Made by a program: the position numbers and the translations under genes. Positions 43,946-53,420 of a stretch of DNA of 64,000 nt are shown in pieces; positions within the stretch are counted from its first letter, which is position 1; each line of letters begins with the position of its first letter. The DNA comes from Pseudomonadota bacterium (GTDB lineage: Bacteria; Bdellovibrionota; UBA1018), in contig JAIXQO010000002.1 in assembly GCA_027485695.1 (NCBI GenBank), forward strand, positions 186,001 through 250,000. Direction: 5' to 3'. The notes below the pieces were generated by a model. It saw nothing but the letters and a program-made list of their open reading frames with translations. It had not been told where the DNA came from and searched no databases.

Positions 43946-44382
43946 ACTTGCCCTGCACTAAGCGATCATTGCTTGAGAATCGAGAACTCCAGGACATCGA
44001 TGAAGACCCGACTCTACTCGATTTCGAGCCAAAACGGTGGATTCGTTTCGCGAAACCGGTTGAAAAAAGAGTTCGAAATCAGGTCCACGCCGTGGACCCT
44101 TAAATAGTTTCTATTGAACTTGGCGTCCTCTCACCACGCAATACCTGAGTTGCCGCCTTTGCGCTGAGACCCGCTCTACGATCCGGACAAAACTGACGGG
44201 AATCAGGGAGTTACCCAGGCCTCGACTCAATCCAACTCGAGGAATCCGCGTTCTACAGCGCTGCATTACTCGATCTAAAGACTCGTGAATCATTGAAATA
44301 ATTCAGGATTTTTCCTTGTTCCGCAGCATCGACCACGCTATGACGCGCCGCATTCATCGTTAGGGTCTTCAGAAAGGAACCT
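43946..44382. other. Intergenic region between helicase and coiled-coil protein
   Basis: 437 bases with no supported gene. On the helicase side lies an inverted repeat, GGTCCACG at 44082-44089 and CGTGGACC at 44091-44098. As part of a long leader for a DEAD-box helicase it could have a cold-shock or autoregulatory role, which is speculation. Short open frames here have no ribosome sites or recognisable products. Confidence 0.6.
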
Positions 44383-46452
44383 ATGAAAAAGTCAACTTGC
44401 GCTCTCCTCACCCTCATCACGACCAGCCTGCTTGCGTCCCCCCGCGCACACGCCTGGAATTTCTATGTAGACGGAATGGCTCCGTCCCTCGATCCGAACG
44501 CTGCAGAAATGCTTTTTGATCCATCCGCTGATCCCGGCAACTGCCAAAACTCCGTGGACCCAAAACGTATCTTGCTCATGATCGACTTCAACTCGAGCTA
44601 CCGCGAAATGTGGGCCGCGAAAAAATCGGCCTGCGAACGCGGGATGAAATTCGTCCTCATTCCAGACGAGTCCGTCTCTGTATCCGTCGGGCGAAAACAC
44701 GAGGCCATGAAATACGCCTACGATCAGTACAGCTACCTATCGGATCGTTGCGGTGAGGATAGCACTTCTAGCGACCCTCGCTGCTCAAACGGAACTCGCG
44801 ATGCCCTCTACAAAAAAGCCGAAGAGCTTGAGCGAGAGGTCGAAGCCGCCGCTAAACCATATGAGTTCGATCCAAACGTGGAACTCAACAAAAAGGTTAC
44901 CGAACTGAGCCGCCAAGGCGCCAAGATCGTCTCTCTGGTCCTCTCCGGTCACCATTCAGGTGGATCGTTCTATGGTGAAAACCTCACCTCGACGGACCTG
45001 GATGACAGCAGCTTTTTTTCGGTCGTGAGCCGAAACAAAGATCTGTTTAGCGATGTGCATTTTCTCGGTCTATGGGGATGCAGCGGCGTCACTCAAGGCG
45101 AGGTCACCAAATGGCGCGTCGGCATCCCATCGATCGAAGTCGTCGCCGGTTTCTACGACAGTGCCCCACTGGGGATTCGCAATTCATCGTACGAGTTTCT
45201 CGGTGACATCGTCGCCAAAGCCCGCGATCTCTCAAACATTTCGAACCCGCAGACGCTCAAAGCGGCGATCAACGGAGTCAAACACGCACGCTCAACCTAT
45301 TCGAGCGTATACGTGCACACGGCCGCAAACGAGGACTACATCTATTTCAACAAACCTCGCGAAAGCGGCGAAGGAATCCAGAATTTCTTCGAACCGCTGA
45401 CGAACGAGATCCGTTGCCAGGCGTTCCGCACTCAGCGTTTGCCGGGCCACTTGACGGCGCTCAAGGCTTGGTATTCCGGAGCGGAGCCGCTTCCGCAGGA
45501 TTCACAGACCTCGCCACTTCGTCGCGTGTATTTCGATATGCTCCAAAATCACGATTGTTATCCGTCCAACCTCAAAGACTTTCAGCCGCACCAAATCGGA
45601 TTGATGAGATTCTTCGAATCGGGCGTGAAACAGAATTTCGCAGGCGTGTTCGCCTCTGAAATCCAAGCTTCTGAACGTGAACTACAGGCATTGAATCCTC
45701 GGGCAATCCGCGATCGTCTCAGCAGCCGCGCGATTTCTCCGCTCTCTCGTCAGGTTGCCGACAAGCGCCGTGAAATCGAGGCCGCAGAGCAAGAAATCAC
45801 GCAGCTCAAAGAGGGATTCGAAGGTCGTTTCAAATCGAGCCCAAGCTACAAAGCCGCGTTAGCCAAGATCGACGCTCAATACGAAGAGCTGCCGAAACGC
45901 CTTCGTCGCAAGATTGGCGATACCTTTCAACAAGAAGGTCTTTCCGCGACGCGCGAAAAAATCGGAGCAATGAAAAGCCGTCTCCAGCGCAAATCCGAAA
46001 GCTACCTCCTCGCGCTGAACGAACTCGAGAATCTCCAAACTCGCGTGCAAGCAAAACACACGAACGAAATCGACGAGATCCAGTCCCGAGTCAATTCAGC
46101 TAAGAACGAGTCCTCGCGCATCGAACGAGATTTGAACGAAGCTCAGTCCCGGGTTGATACGACGATCGGATCGCTCGAGGACGTCAAAAACCGGATCGGC
46201 TCGATCTCGATCTCCCAGGTTCTGGAAACGGGCACACGCAAGGATATCCTGGCCGTGATCTCGAAACTGGATCCGTATTTCGGCTCCAGCGCTCGTATGG
46301 ATCGCACGGCGCAGGGTGAATTCCCGGCGACCCGCGCGATCTACACCCGATTGAACCGTATGTTGCGCAATCTCGACGCCGATTGCATGCCGTTCCTCGA
46401 GTGGCATGAGCACTCGTCCTCAAGGTTGCCTCAGGTACGTTGCCAACTCTAG
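44383..46452 (+). CDS. Secreted coiled-coil protein with clan-CD-peptidase-like His/Cys pair
   Basis: 689 residues with a signal peptide (CALLTLITTSLLASPRAHAWN). Residues about 60-280 look like an alpha/beta domain: ILLMIDFNSS, then IVSLVLSGHHSGGSFYGE (His190/191) and VHFLGLWGCSGVT (Cys233). A hydrophobic strand ending in SGH, and a later strand ending in GC, is the pattern of the catalytic His-Gly and Ala/Gly-Cys motifs in caspase, gingipain and clostripain relatives (clan CD). Residues about 430-630 are a long coiled coil of Glu/Lys/Arg/Gln heptads. The family is not one I can name. The peptidase reading is an inference from motif pattern only. Confidence 0.75.
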   Translation: MKKSTCALLTLITTSLLASPRAHAWNFYVDGMAPSLDPNAAEMLFDPSADPGNCQNSVDPKRILLMIDFNSSYREMWAAKKSACERGMKFVLIPDESVSVSVGRKHEAMKYAYDQYSYLSDRCGEDSTSSDPRCSNGTRDALYKKAEELEREVEAAAKPYEFDPNVELNKKVTELSRQGAKIVSLVLSGHHSGGSFYGENLTSTDLDDSSFFSVVSRNKDLFSDVHFLGLWGCSGVTQGEVTKWRVGIPSIEVVAGFYDSAPLGIRNSSYEFLGDIVAKARDLSNISNPQTLKAAINGVKHARSTYSSVYVHTAANEDYIYFNKPRESGEGIQNFFEPLTNEIRCQAFRTQRLPGHLTALKAWYSGAEPLPQDSQTSPLRRVYFDMLQNHDCYPSNLKDFQPHQIGLMRFFESGVKQNFAGVFASEIQASERELQALNPRAIRDRLSSRAISPLSRQVADKRREIEAAEQEITQLKEGFEGRFKSSPSYKAALAKIDAQYEELPKRLRRKIGDTFQQEGLSATREKIGAMKSRLQRKSESYLLALNELENLQTRVQAKHTNEIDEIQSRVNSAKNESSRIERDLNEAQSRVDTTIGSLEDVKNRIGSISISQVLETGTRKDILAVISKLDPYFGSSARMDRTAQGEFPATRAIYTRLNRMLRNLDADCMPFLEWHEHSSSRLPQVRCQL

Positions 46453-46488
46453 AGGAGGCAACCTCACTCAACGATAAAAATCACTCCA

Positions 46489-46521
46489 GGGACCGCTGCT
46501 GACTCAGCTGCGGTCCCTTTC
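46489..46521. terminator. Bidirectional terminator overlapping the HTTM gene end
   Basis: AGGGACCGC at 46489-46497 pairs with GCGGTCCCT at 46511-46519, a 9-pair stem, followed by TTTCT. It lies between convergent genes; the distal arm is inside the last codons of the HTTM gene. Confidence 0.75.
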
Positions 46522-47988
46522 TGCGTTCGCGAACGACTCGAGGAATTTATTCATCTCACCGGTGCGGCATTCATGTGACCAGAGGACGGTGCGGTGAGTG
46601 TCGTTTGAGAACCCGGTCGCACCCTTGAGAATCGTTTTGTAGTACCGAATGAGCAGAAACGCCCGCAGGTTTTCGTCACTCCGGCAAACCGCGCGCGCCC
46701 AGGCCATGCGCTCCATGTCTTTGCCCTGCGCCTGAAGGCTGAGGAAATATTTGCGGTGACGATCCGTCGTATAAATACTGGAGATCATCTCCGGCTTGGA
46801 GCGCCAATGATCCTGAATTCCGCTAGAAAACGCATTTTTCACGGTACCATCTGCGTAGCCTGCGATCATCACGAACCATTCCACTTCTGAAATCGGTCGC
46901 GAGAACATGTTCCAGTATTGATCCCATCCCAAGGCAAAAACCGCACTTCTGAACGCCGGATTAAACTCACTTTTGATGACACTAATTCCACGGAGGTTCC
47001 AAAGCGCGCAGCTGATGAAAAAGAAAACGGCAGCCGCATCCAGAATTCTCCGTCGAGGAAGAGAGGGCGGCGGCAATGCATTCTGATCGGGAGCCAAAGG
47101 CGGGATTAACTTTTTAAAGAGCGATACCCGCTCAACTCCCTTCCAAAACATCGAGGGCAAGAACGGGATCCAGACGATCGCCCCCACCAGCGGGAATATT
47201 CCGATATCTAAGAAGATCAAAAAAGAAGCATGAAAAGCGATGAACCCAATTGCAGTGATCAATCGAACGATTTCCGTTCGTCGCCCGAGGATCGGAACGA
47301 AGATCAGGAATGGGAAGACTCCCTCGACGAAAATCGTCTGGTCGTTCAAGTACTGAAGCACCGACGGAGGCAGGTCTCTCAGAAAAGCGCCCAAAGAATT
47401 TCCGAAACTCTCCGTCCAGAGCGCATAAGCTACACCTTGGCCGGCTTTCCATTCTGGAACATCCATCTTGATGATGGCGGCGAAAAAATAGAGGGAAAAC
47501 GCCTGGAGGGCAAAACCCAAGGTATCCGGTCCAAAGTAATAGGTGCCGTTCGTCCGAGTCGGATCGGTCCGCTGTTTTTCATCCAGCGGAAGCAGCACAG
47601 TCCAACACAGTAGCAACCGCAAGAGCACATCCGCTCCACTGAGAACCGGCTCATTGCGGAACTGAATCGACAGTCCCAATACATACAGGCCAAATGCCAT
47701 CCAGCGAACGGCCACTCCGCGAAAAAACTGGACCGCAAAAAAAGCATGGATTCCGAAAATAATCGCAACCAAGTACCACTCACCCGCGGTCAAATAGAGG
47801 GAGAAGCGCGCCGACTGGACTGCGGAAATCGTCCTCGGATAAAAACCGGTATCCACATAGAACTCGAGGAAGCCCACCATGCGAACGGCAAGATCGTAGA
47901 GCACGAGGACTGCTATCGCCTGCCGAAACAGAACCAGCGAACGTCGATCGAATGCCGGCAACCACGTTTTCCATGACTGAATTTTCAT
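46504..47988 (-). CDS. HTTM domain membrane protein
   Basis: 494 residues with about nine transmembrane helices. The N-terminal pattern (LVLFRQAIAVLVLYDLAVR, a helix with the conserved Arg, then long helices and SIQFRNEPVLSGADVLLRLL) is that of HTTM proteins, the membrane domain family of vitamin-K-dependent gamma-carboxylase. Bacterial members have no settled function; some are linked to export or modification of partner proteins. A soluble C-terminal part of about 120 residues follows the last helix. The start follows AAGGTG. Divergent from the MscS gene at 48108. Confidence 0.85.
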   Translation of the reverse strand: MKIQSWKTWLPAFDRRSLVLFRQAIAVLVLYDLAVRMVGFLEFYVDTGFYPRTISAVQSARFSLYLTAGEWYLVAIIFGIHAFFAVQFFRGVAVRWMAFGLYVLGLSIQFRNEPVLSGADVLLRLLLCWTVLLPLDEKQRTDPTRTNGTYYFGPDTLGFALQAFSLYFFAAIIKMDVPEWKAGQGVAYALWTESFGNSLGAFLRDLPPSVLQYLNDQTIFVEGVFPFLIFVPILGRRTEIVRLITAIGFIAFHASFLIFLDIGIFPLVGAIVWIPFLPSMFWKGVERVSLFKKLIPPLAPDQNALPPPSLPRRRILDAAAVFFFISCALWNLRGISVIKSEFNPAFRSAVFALGWDQYWNMFSRPISEVEWFVMIAGYADGTVKNAFSSGIQDHWRSKPEMISSIYTTDRHRKYFLSLQAQGKDMERMAWARAVCRSDENLRAFLLIRYYKTILKGATGFSNDTHRTVLWSHECRTGEMNKFLESFANAERDRS

Positions 47989-48107
47989 CGCACCTTAAGC
48001 TTAAAAAGTTTTCTTCATTGCTTCAAGCATTGTCGCTAAGGTGTGAACACCAGAGAATATCTCACCCGGATGAATTCTCACGAAAATCCCCTAGGAGGCA
48101 TTCACTC

Positions 48108-49808
48108 ATGATTCAAATCTCGACGCTCACCTCGCCCCTTCTTAAGCTCCTGGCTTACCGATCAGGGCTATTTATCGCGATTGCGCTCTCTGGGATCGCC
48201 CATCAGAAGCTCGCCTACGCGGATACGTCCTCGGAATCGCCGAACTCTTCTCTACGTACCGAAAGCCACCTCCTCGAGTGGAATGGCCACCCGGTTTTCG
48301 AATTCCGCGAAAAACTGGGGAGCATCTCCGCGGGAGACCGGCTGAGTCTCGCCCGCTTGCACCTCGAAACCGCCGTCAAGAACACAACTCCTCCGATTTC
48401 GGAGCATGTGCGATTCGTCGCCACCCCACACTCGATCGATTTCTATATCGACGAGCGCCCCATTTTTAGCCTTTTCGATCAGGACGCTTCGGGACTCAGG
48501 CTTCAAAAAGAGTGGCTCGCAACTCAAGTGTTGGGAAATCTCAAAACCGCATTGAGCGCAGGACCGTCAACGCTTAAACCATTGCCGTTCGGGCTTTCTC
48601 CCTGGGTCTGGGCTGCGCTTTATTTCGTAGGCTACTTGCTGGTCGTTGCGTTTCTACTTCAAGGCTTCGGCGTCGCGTTCAGAACGCTCGATCGATGGAA
48701 AACCTCGGCGGCCGCCCTACGAATCGCGAGGTATCTGCGCTATTTTTCCAGCGACCGCATTTTTAACGGCGTCTCTGCGCTGCTCGGACTCGCGAGATTC
48801 AGTTCGATCGCGATTGCGACCTACCTGACAATTCCACTCGTGCTCAGCGTGTTTCCTTGGGGAGCGACTTACGCACCGAAACTCCTCGCGTTGATCCTGG
48901 ACCCCATAAAAGAAGTCGCCACCGTGGCGATCGCTTATCTGCCGAATTTGTTCTTTATCGCGGTGATCGTATTTTTCACCCGCATGCTCCTCAAGATCTC
49001 ACACTGGTTTTTTGATGAAATCGGTCGAGGAACGATCCGGTTCTCAGGCTTTCACACCGATTGGGCAGAACCCACCTATCAATTGGGGCGGATCCTCATT
49101 CTTGCATTCTCGCTGATCGTGATTTTTCCTTATCTGCCGGGCGCCGGCTCCCCAGCGTTCCAGAGCGTCTCAGTATTCATCGGTGTTCTCATCTCGTTCG
49201 GTTCGAGTTCCGCTATCTCAAACGCCATTGCCGGTTTCGTTCTCACCTACATGCGGCCGTTTCAACCGGGGGACTTCGTTAAGATCGGCGGAACCACCGG
49301 AAACGTAGTCGAAAAAGGCATTCTCGTGACCCGTATCCGAACCATCAAGAACGTCGACATCACGATTCCCAACTCGGCCATTCTCGGCAATCACATTGAA
49401 AATTTTTCGACGAATGCGCGCGCGAAACTACTCATCCTGAATTCGACGATCACGATCGGGTACGATGCCCCTTGGAAATTGATCCATGAACTCTTGATTC
49501 AGTCGGCGAAAAGGACGCCAAGAATCTTGGAGAACCCGACACCGTTTGTGCTCCAGACCGCACTCAACGATTTTACGGTCTCCTATCAGATCAACGCCTA
49601 CACGGACGATGCGAGCCTCCAGATGGATACGTACAGCGCGCTCCATGCCGCCATCCAAGACGAGTTCGCGCGTGCCGGCGTGGAAATCATGTCGCCACAG
49701 TACCTTTCGATTCGAAACGGCAACGATACGATGCTACCGAAGTCGTCAGATGGACCGGATGGTCACACGCGAGCGCCGTTTGAAGTTCACACGGTCAATA
49801 GCCAGTAG
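48108..49808 (+). CDS. MscS-family mechanosensitive channel with periplasmic domain
   Basis: 566 residues; the ATG at 48108 is preceded by AGGAGG at 10 bases, which decides the start over an upstream frame to 47952. A signal-type segment (FIAIALSGIAHQKLAYADT) and a periplasmic domain (residues about 35-160) precede several transmembrane helices. The MscS core is visible from GSSSAISNAIAGFVLTYMRPF (pore helix and beta domain start), then QPGDFVKIGG, GILVTRIRTIKNVDITIPNS and IENFS. It opens on membrane tension to release solutes. Convergent with a second, shorter MscS gene. Confidence 0.93.
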   Translation: MIQISTLTSPLLKLLAYRSGLFIAIALSGIAHQKLAYADTSSESPNSSLRTESHLLEWNGHPVFEFREKLGSISAGDRLSLARLHLETAVKNTTPPISEHVRFVATPHSIDFYIDERPIFSLFDQDASGLRLQKEWLATQVLGNLKTALSAGPSTLKPLPFGLSPWVWAALYFVGYLLVVAFLLQGFGVAFRTLDRWKTSAAALRIARYLRYFSSDRIFNGVSALLGLARFSSIAIATYLTIPLVLSVFPWGATYAPKLLALILDPIKEVATVAIAYLPNLFFIAVIVFFTRMLLKISHWFFDEIGRGTIRFSGFHTDWAEPTYQLGRILILAFSLIVIFPYLPGAGSPAFQSVSVFIGVLISFGSSSAISNAIAGFVLTYMRPFQPGDFVKIGGTTGNVVEKGILVTRIRTIKNVDITIPNSAILGNHIENFSTNARAKLLILNSTITIGYDAPWKLIHELLIQSAKRTPRILENPTPFVLQTALNDFTVSYQINAYTDDASLQMDTYSALHAAIQDEFARAGVEIMSPQYLSIRNGNDTMLPKSSDGPDGHTRAPFEVHTVNSQ

Positions 49809-49820
49809 ACGAACGATGAC

Positions 49821-50753
49821 CTAGGAAATCTTCGGGGTAGACACACCCACTGAATTCGGGACGGCAGCGAACGTGATCTTCTCTTGATCGAAGCGGCGTT
49901 TGATTTCCATGAGCATCCGATGACGGATCAACCCTTGAAGATCGAACGAGCGAGCTTTCGTAAACACGGTGACTTGTACACCCAGGTCTCCGAATGCTGT
50001 CACACGCACGACCGGCACATGATCAGCGGGTGCGATCTCGCCGGAGCCCATCACAGAATTCGCAATTTCTTGAGTGAGTGCCTCGATACGAGATAAATCC
50101 GCATCGTAGGTCACCTGGAAAACGACGCTCATCCCGACTTCACGTATCGGACGACTGAAATTCGTGACCATCGACGAAGACAGCTTGGAATTCGGCACAA
50201 CGAGCAGGCTCGCAGTCCCGAGCTCAATATGCGTGCTTCTCCAACCGATCTGTTTAACCCGTCCTTCTAAACCACCCTCCAGACGAATCTGATCCCCCAC
50301 CAAAAACGGTTGGTCGACCAAGAGATAGACACCACTGAACAAATTACCGAGTGTATCCTGGAGGGCGAGCGCGATCGCAATCGAGCCGACGCCGAGAGAA
50401 GCCAAGAGCGGCGTGATCGACACTCCTAGATGCCCGAGCGCAACGAGCATTCCGAGGGAGTAGATGACGAATCGGGCAATCTTGACAAAGAGTTCCTGAA
50501 GACTCGATGAGAGTTTTCCCTCTAACTGAGGGGATCTGAGCAAGGCCGCGACGACTCGACTAGCCGTCCAGGCCAGGGTCAAGATGAGGAGAACTCCCAT
50601 CCATTTCTCGAAAATTTCGACCCGCTTTTCGGGGATGGGCAACCATTCGCTGGACGCTCGGGTAATCACCAATAGGACAAAGACAAATACAGGAACACGA
50701 ACAACGGAACCTACCGACCGGGCGAATCGAATGGAGTGAGAACGAGCATTCAT
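49821..50753 (-). CDS. Short MscS-family mechanosensitive channel
   Basis: 310 residues from the ATG at 50753; a TTG at 50807 is an alternative with a CGGAGA nearby. Two or three transmembrane helices precede the MscS core: LASLGVGSIAIALALQDTLGN (pore helix), FLVGDQIRLEGGLEGRVKQIG and WRSTHIELGTASLLVVPNSKL, then the C-terminal alpha/beta domain. Length equals E. coli MscS (286) plus a little. The gene stops 12 bases after the end of the convergent longer MscS gene; the two proteins are too different to be a recent copy. Confidence 0.92.
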   Translation of the reverse strand: MNARSHSIRFARSVGSVVRVPVFVFVLLVITRASSEWLPIPEKRVEIFEKWMGVLLILTLAWTASRVVAALLRSPQLEGKLSSSLQELFVKIARFVIYSLGMLVALGHLGVSITPLLASLGVGSIAIALALQDTLGNLFSGVYLLVDQPFLVGDQIRLEGGLEGRVKQIGWRSTHIELGTASLLVVPNSKLSSSMVTNFSRPIREVGMSVVFQVTYDADLSRIEALTQEIANSVMGSGEIAPADHVPVVRVTAFGDLGVQVTVFTKARSFDLQGLIRHRMLMEIKRRFDQEKITFAAVPNSVGVSTPKIS

Positions 50754-50869
50754 AAGTGCAAATAAAGTAATAGACGCAGACTCAGACCGCAAACGATTTG
50801 GAGGCAAATCTCCGGGCTGACTGTCGATCTTCTAGACACACAGTTTTCTGGGATACCTCCGTTTGGCGC

Positions 50870-50898
50870 TTTACTTTAATACATTGCACAACTATAAA
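50870..50898 (+). promoter_or_regulatory. Promoter of APC transporter gene
   Basis: TTTACT at 50870-50875, a 17-base spacer and TATAAA at 50893-50898. The ATG of the transporter is at 50907, so transcription should begin at or within a few bases of it; no ribosome site is present. This looks like a leaderless mRNA. Confidence 0.65.
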
Positions 50899-50906
50899 AA
50901 CATACC

Positions 50907-52379
50907 ATGAAGAAGAACCAGCTCAGCCTCTTTACTGCTCTCTCCATCGTCGTCGGTTGCGTGATCGGCTCCGGAGTTTTCGTGAAACCCGGCAAGGTCC
51001 TCCTCGCTACGGGCGAATCATCGACCGCGATTCTCGCTTGGGTTTTAGGCGGCCTGCTCACGCTCGCCGGCGGATTGACCGTCGCCGAGATCGCGTCGCG
51101 CATTCCTAAAACCGGCGGCCTCTATGTTTTCATGGAAGAGATCTACGGTAAACGCTGGGGATTCGTTTCCGGATGGGTTCAAGCGCTCATCTACGGGCCG
51201 GGCCTCATGAGCGCACTGGCTCTCTATTTCGGTTCCCTCTTCACGAACTTTTTCGGCATGGATCCAACACAAGCCAAAGGTGTCGCGTTCATCGCGCTAT
51301 TCCTCCTCGCTGGGGTCAGCGCCTGGGGGACTTCTTACAGCGCATGGATCCAAAATATTTCGACCGTCATTAAACTCATCCCCATTGCACTGATCGGCGT
51401 CGCTGGCCTGTTCATGGGCCATGAGCCGATCTTCAATCAAACACTCACTGATCCGTCACTCAAGGCGGTTGGCCTAGGTTCCGCAATCTTGGCGACGCTC
51501 TGGGCGTACGACGGTTGGATGCAAGTGGCGAACGTCGCAGGCGACATCAAGAATCCCGCCAAAAACCTTCCTCGCGCAATCGTCGGCGGTCTCGCCGCGG
51601 TGATGTTGGTTTACGTATGCGTGAACATGTCGCTCTTTCACGTCCTACCCAAAGATCAAATCGCACTCTTGAACGAAAAATCTGCCGGCGCAGCATCCGA
51701 GATTTTGTTCGGTTCATTGGGCGGAAAACTCATCTCGGCCGGGATCTTGATTTCAATCTTCGGTTGCTTGAACGGAAACATCCTCACGATGACCCGCGTT
51801 CCCTACGCGATGGCGACTCGCGAAGCTTTCCCATTCTCCGCGATTTTCTCGCGCCTTCACCCGAAATACGGAACGCCGTTTGAGTCCATCGTCTTCAAAA
51901 CGATTTGCGCTTCGATCATGATGATTTTCTTAAATCCGGATCGCATCACGGACATCGCGATGTTCAGCATGTACCTGTTCTACGCGTTTTTGTTCATCGG
52001 CATCTTCAAGATCCGCCGCATCTACGGCAAGCCAGCTACAGGCTCGTACGCGATTCCACTCTACCCAGTGATTCCGGTCGTCGCATTCGCCGGCTGCCTC
52101 TACATCTGCTACAGTATGGTGGCGGGCGCTCCGATTGATGCGATCGTCTCGATGGGGATCGCCGCCCTCGGCATCCCGGTCTACTCCTGGATGGAAAAGA
52201 AAAAAATGCTTGCCCTCGCTGACGCTATCGCAAATGCGCCTCAGGTTGAGTTCGCGGCCACTAAACGCGTTGATCGACTGACCGAAGAGCTTTTCCAAAT
52301 GGAAGTAGTCATGGAAGTCGGCGCTGGACTCACGACTAAAGTCGTCGGCCCGCGCGAAGAAGAAAAGCAGCTTTCTTAG
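50907..52379 (+). CDS. APC-family amino acid permease
   Basis: 490 residues with about twelve transmembrane helices. The N-terminal LFTALSIVVGCVIGSGVFVKPGKVL contains the conserved unwound GSGIF-type motif of helix 1, and WAYDGWMQVANVAGDIKNPAKN marks helix 6 of the LAT-like APC group. The C-terminus is a soluble tail of about 70 residues. Substrate is probably a neutral amino acid, or exchange of two. Promoter boxes sit immediately before the ATG. The trypsin-like gene follows 13 bases after the stop. Confidence 0.93.
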   Translation: MKKNQLSLFTALSIVVGCVIGSGVFVKPGKVLLATGESSTAILAWVLGGLLTLAGGLTVAEIASRIPKTGGLYVFMEEIYGKRWGFVSGWVQALIYGPGLMSALALYFGSLFTNFFGMDPTQAKGVAFIALFLLAGVSAWGTSYSAWIQNISTVIKLIPIALIGVAGLFMGHEPIFNQTLTDPSLKAVGLGSAILATLWAYDGWMQVANVAGDIKNPAKNLPRAIVGGLAAVMLVYVCVNMSLFHVLPKDQIALLNEKSAGAASEILFGSLGGKLISAGILISIFGCLNGNILTMTRVPYAMATREAFPFSAIFSRLHPKYGTPFESIVFKTICASIMMIFLNPDRITDIAMFSMYLFYAFLFIGIFKIRRIYGKPATGSYAIPLYPVIPVVAFAGCLYICYSMVAGAPIDAIVSMGIAALGIPVYSWMEKKKMLALADAIANAPQVEFAATKRVDRLTEELFQMEVVMEVGAGLTTKVVGPREEEKQLS

Positions 52380-52392
52380 TCAGGTCACACCG

Positions 52393-53376
52393 ATGTTTTT
52401 ACTCACGCTCCTCGTTTCGATCGTATCGATTCGAGGAGCGTTTGCATTAACCGGCCTGTCCTATCTGCCCACCAATTCCCTTCCCGAAGGGATTTGCCAA
52501 GTCAGGTTTCATGACTACGAATTTAAACCCTACAACGGCAAAACTCCCCGGCTGGGCGTACTCGCGTGCACCGCCTCGTTTCTCACCCAAAGAATGCTTC
52601 TGCTCTCCGCTCACTGCCACCTCGATGTCGCCTACTACAAAGATGACAGAGGTGTGGAAACCTCACGTCGCCTGGACGCAAAAACGATCGATATCGCTTG
52701 TGCTAAAAAACAGGTTTTGCACCGACGTCTTGAAGTCAAAAAACGCCACCGTCCCGACTCGTTTCAACTCCAATCCGACTGGAACATTCCCGATCCCGAT
52801 TTGATGATCGTGGAACTAAAAAAAGATTTCCCCACCCGGATCGAGCCACTCATCATTGCGGAAAATCCAAATCAGGAAACAAACTACGTCGACATTTTCG
52901 GATATGGCCGCACGGATAGCCGAAATGGTGCGATTGAACTACTCGGCGAACCACTGAATGTGTTCACGAGCGAGATTGAGCGCGCCCACTACCACCGCAC
53001 GCTGACGGATCTCTACAAAGGCACGCGAATTACGGAGTTCCGCGAGATGAACTTGTCAAGAATCGCCGAATTGTCAAAAGACGATCCCAGTTACCCGGAT
53101 CATTTAGGACCGATCGCTCTCGCAAATCCCGCTCGGGCCATTCGATTATTTCTCGAACTCATGTTCTATCCAAAAATCGAAATCGATCGAGACAACACTC
53201 CGATCAAACTCGGCGACTCAGGCGGCCCCGTTCTGGATTCGAACGGTCAGATCATCGCCGTCAACACCATGGCTACTCGGCATCATGATTCAAATGAACT
53301 GCAGAAACTTCGGGGATTCGCTACCCGTCTGACGCAAAATCTCCGTGAATGGATCCATCACGTGATCGCTCAGTAG
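52393..53376 (+). CDS. Secreted trypsin-like serine protease, second copy type
   Basis: 327 residues with a signal peptide (FLLTLLVSIVSIRGAFALTG). Catalytic triad: LLSAHCHLD (His74), IPDPDLMIVEL (Asp136) and KLGDSGGPVLD (Ser276), the last being the classical chymotrypsin GDSGGP. It differs from the protease at 4302 in its serine motif and spacing, so they are not a recent duplication. Long insertion between the Asp and Ser. Substrate unknown. Confidence 0.9.
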   Translation: MFLLTLLVSIVSIRGAFALTGLSYLPTNSLPEGICQVRFHDYEFKPYNGKTPRLGVLACTASFLTQRMLLLSAHCHLDVAYYKDDRGVETSRRLDAKTIDIACAKKQVLHRRLEVKKRHRPDSFQLQSDWNIPDPDLMIVELKKDFPTRIEPLIIAENPNQETNYVDIFGYGRTDSRNGAIELLGEPLNVFTSEIERAHYHRTLTDLYKGTRITEFREMNLSRIAELSKDDPSYPDHLGPIALANPARAIRLFLELMFYPKIEIDRDNTPIKLGDSGGPVLDSNGQIIAVNTMATRHHDSNELQKLRGFATRLTQNLREWIHHVIAQ

Positions 53377-53420
53377 ATTGGGATTGGCGGATGAAGGAAA
53401 TTCCGATTCAATTGCTGTAA

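Noticed and set aside
48108..50753. Duplicated mechanosensitive channel genes
   Set aside because: The two convergent MscS proteins differ in length, topology and sequence, so a recent duplication is not supported.
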